DNA of 16,427 nucleotides, taken from contig JAJYMP010000520.1 of NCBI GenBank assembly GCA_021786915.1, forward strand, positions 1-16,427, given 5' to 3'. The DNA comes from Chloroflexota bacterium (GTDB taxonomy: Bacteria; Chloroflexota; Limnocylindria; Limnocylindrales; CSP1-4). The notes under the pieces were generated by a model, which had not been told where the DNA came from, searched no databases, and saw only the letters and a list, made by a program, of their open reading frames with translations. This document shows positions 15,117 to 16,427 of this stretch, piece by piece. Both the position numbers and the translations under genes were made by a program. Each line of letters starts with the position of its first letter. The stretch's first letter is position 1.

Positions 15117-15632
15117 GTGGACGGGGTTGTACTCGTACTGAACCAGAACTACGAGCCCCTGAACGTCTGCAACCTCCCGCGGGCGTTCCGGCTTCTGTTC
15201 GGCTCGAAGGCCGAAGTGATCGAGTACGACCACCAGGAGATCCGCTCGATCCGCGCGGTCTACCGCGCACCGAGCGTGATCCGCCTCCAGCACCACATCC
15301 GCCGGCCGCGCCCGCGGGTGAAGCTGACCCGGCGCGAGATCTTCGCCCGCGACCACAACACCTGCCAGTACTGCGGCAAGACCGGCAACGACCTCACGCT
15401 CGACCATGTCCTGCCCCGACACCGCGGCGGCCAGCACACCTGGGAGAACCTCGTCGCGGCCTGCCGGCCGTGCAACCACCGCAAGGGCGGGCACACCCCC
15501 GAGGAGGCGCGGCTGCGCCTGCTCCGCCAGCCGTACGAGCCGCGGAGCGACCTGTACTCGCTGTTCTCCCCGTATCTCGAGGACACGCGCAACGAGGCCT
15601 GGCGCGACTACCTGTTCCTCGGCAAGAACTAG
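15117..15632 (+). CDS. HNH endonuclease-family protein (171 aa)
   Basis: The N-terminal 70 residues (VLVLNQNYEPLNVCNLPRAF and the KAEVIEYDHQEIRS segment) are typical of the widespread stand-alone HNH proteins of actinobacteria, cyanobacteria and Chloroflexi. The HNH domain spans 73-125: Cys83-x2-Cys86 (TCQYCGKTG), Asp96-His97 (LTLDHVLPRHRGG), Asn111 (TWENLVAAC), Cys116-x2-Cys119, and His121 (RPCNHRKGG). The four Cys bind structural zinc and the His/Asn residues bind the catalytic metal, so all key positions are intact. A C-terminal helix ends EAWRDYLFLGKN. The cellular role of this family is not settled. It is not next to a restriction methylase or phage genes, so a housekeeping role is likelier than defence. 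The GTG start follows the promoter spacing. Confidence 0.93.
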   Translation: MDGVVLVLNQNYEPLNVCNLPRAFRLLFGSKAEVIEYDHQEIRSIRAVYRAPSVIRLQHHIRRPRPRVKLTRREIFARDHNTCQYCGKTGNDLTLDHVLPRHRGGQHTWENLVAACRPCNHRKGGHTPEEARLRLLRQPYEPRSDLYSLFSPYLEDTRNEAWRDYLFLGKN

Positions 15633-15648
15633 GCGGGGCGGGCCCGCG

Positions 15649-16427
15649 ATGACGCCCGAGCCCGATCGGGTCGCGCACGGGGCGCGTCAGGCGCAGGCGC
15701 CTGGACCGGCCGCCCCCGCAGGCCCGCCTGACCTCGCCCAGCCCGCGGATCTCGCCGCCCTCATCCCGCCGGCCGTCACGGCGCTCATCGACCGGCTCGT
15801 CGGGGCCGGCCACGCGGCGTACATCGTCGGCGGGTCGCTGCGGGACGCGCTGCTGGGTCGCGTCCCGGCGGATTGGGACCTCGCCACGGACGCGCGCCCG
15901 GACCGCCTCGTCGCGCTGTTCCCGGGCTCGGTCTACGAGAACAAGTTCGGGACCGTGGCCGTGCGGCGCGAGCACGACGTGTTCGAGGTCACGACCTTCC
16001 GCCTCGAGCACGAGTATGCGGACTTCCGCCGGCCCCACCGCCTCGAGTTCGGGGACGACATCGTCGCCGACCTGGCCCGCCGCGACTTCACGGTCAACGC
16101 GATCGCGTGGGGCCGCGGGCCGAAGGGCGGAGCGCCGCGGGGCGGAGCGCCGATCCCCGGAGTCCCCCGGCCTGCCGACACCTACCACCTCGTCGACCCC
16201 TTCGGCGGCCGCGACGACCTGGCGCTTCGAACGCTCCGCGCCGTCGGCGACCCCGACGCCCGCTTCCGCGAGGATGCGCTGCGGATGATCCGCGCGGTCA
16301 GGCTGGCCGCCGCGCTGGAGTTCGATGTCGAGCCCGCCACGCTGGCGGCGATCACGGCGAACGCCCACCTCGCGCGCCACCTCTCGGGCGAGCGCATCGG
16401 CGCGGAACTGGAGAAGGCGCTCGAGAT
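15649..16427 (+). CDS. CCA-adding/poly(A) polymerase-type nucleotidyltransferase (C-terminus cut off)
   Basis: The first 259 residues of a class II nucleotidyltransferase are visible. After a Pro/Ala-rich N-terminal extension of about 40 residues come the nucleotidyltransferase signature YIVGGSLRDALLG (58-70) and the metal-binding Asp-Trp-Asp (DWDLATDARP, 75-84). Next is KFGTVAVRREHDVFEVTTFR, then the flexible-loop/motif B region DLARRDFTVNAIAW, VDPFGGRDDL, and RFREDALRMIRAVRLAAAL, which belongs to the nucleotide-recognition neck. These enzymes repair the tRNA 3' CCA end or add poly(A); the two cannot be separated from this part alone. A Gly/Pro insert (156-177) made by a 15-base duplication interrupts the head domain. 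The ATG is 16 bases after the HNH stop with only a weak ribosome binding site, so translation may be coupled. Confidence 0.92.
   Translation, partial: MTPEPDRVAHGARQAQAPGPAAPAGPPDLAQPADLAALIPPAVTALIDRLVGAGHAAYIVGGSLRDALLGRVPADWDLATDARPDRLVALFPGSVYENKFGTVAVRREHDVFEVTTFRLEHEYADFRRPHRLEFGDDIVADLARRDFTVNAIAWGRGPKGGAPRGGAPIPGVPRPADTYHLVDPFGGRDDLALRTLRAVGDPDARFREDALRMIRAVRLAAALEFDVEPATLAAITANAHLARHLSGERIGAELEKALE
16125..16152. repeat. 15-base-period tandem duplication inside the nucleotidyltransferase gene
   Basis: GGGCGGAGCGCCG occurs at 16125-16137 and again at 16140-16152. The frame is preserved and adds a second GGAP unit to a surface insert between the AIAW strand and VDPFGG. Confidence 0.75.

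Noticed and set aside
15117..15632. HNH protein as part of a restriction or defence island
   Set aside because: No methylase, helicase, integrase or phage gene is adjacent, and the N-terminal region matches the stand-alone chromosomal HNH family.

Overview
The window is 16.4 kb of very GC-rich bacterial DNA with tightly packed genes and many GTG starts. Several genes have a TANNNT -10 box only 6-7 bases before the start codon, the signature of leaderless transcripts. These traits fit Chloroflexota or a deep Actinomycetota lineage. That placement is an inference, because no rRNA or other phylogenetic marker is present.

Left part (1-5073, minus strand): a GbsR/MarR-type regulator, then pdxS and pdxT (pyridoxal 5'-phosphate synthase), a GNAT-like protein, and a SpoIIIAA/Ycf45-like AAA ATPase that runs off the left edge. 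The 447-bp gap between the regulator and pdxS holds GC-rich hairpins and four degenerate copies of a CATG-rich palindromic repeat. A divergent serine hydrolase (beta-lactamase fold) follows at 5253-6341.

Centre (6465-13086, plus strand): a compact bacterial microcompartment (BMC) operon. The order is SorC/DeoR-type sugar-phosphate regulator, RpiB-like isomerase, DeoC aldolase, stacked-type BMC-T, BMC-H, BMC-P, CoA-acylating aldehyde dehydrogenase, PduT-like BMC-T, BMC-P, BMC-P. The DeoC/RpiB/AldDH set matches the class I recall as sugar-phosphate-utilizing (SPU) BMCs. The likely route is deoxyribose-5-phosphate to glyceraldehyde-3-phosphate plus acetaldehyde, then acetyl-CoA inside the shell. 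All three enzymes begin with a short amphipathic helix typical of encapsulation peptides. A consensus-like promoter overlooks a nested double palindrome that is probably the SorC operator. No phosphotransacylase, alcohol dehydrogenase, kinase or transporter lies in the window.

The most unusual points are: the RpiB-like enzyme has Asp where the classical catalytic Cys sits; DeoC has a four-Cys motif in its added N-terminus; the PduT-like shell protein has His where PduT has its Fe-S-binding pore Cys; and BMC-H is bracketed by strong hairpins, one of which buries the ribosome binding site of the next gene, a pentamer.

Right part (13133-16427, plus strand): a methyltransferase-MOSC fusion, a small charged coiled-coil-like protein, an HNH endonuclease-family protein, and the first part of a CCA-adding/poly(A) polymerase-type nucleotidyltransferase cut by the right edge. 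No tRNA, rRNA, CRISPR array, insertion sequence or prophage was seen.
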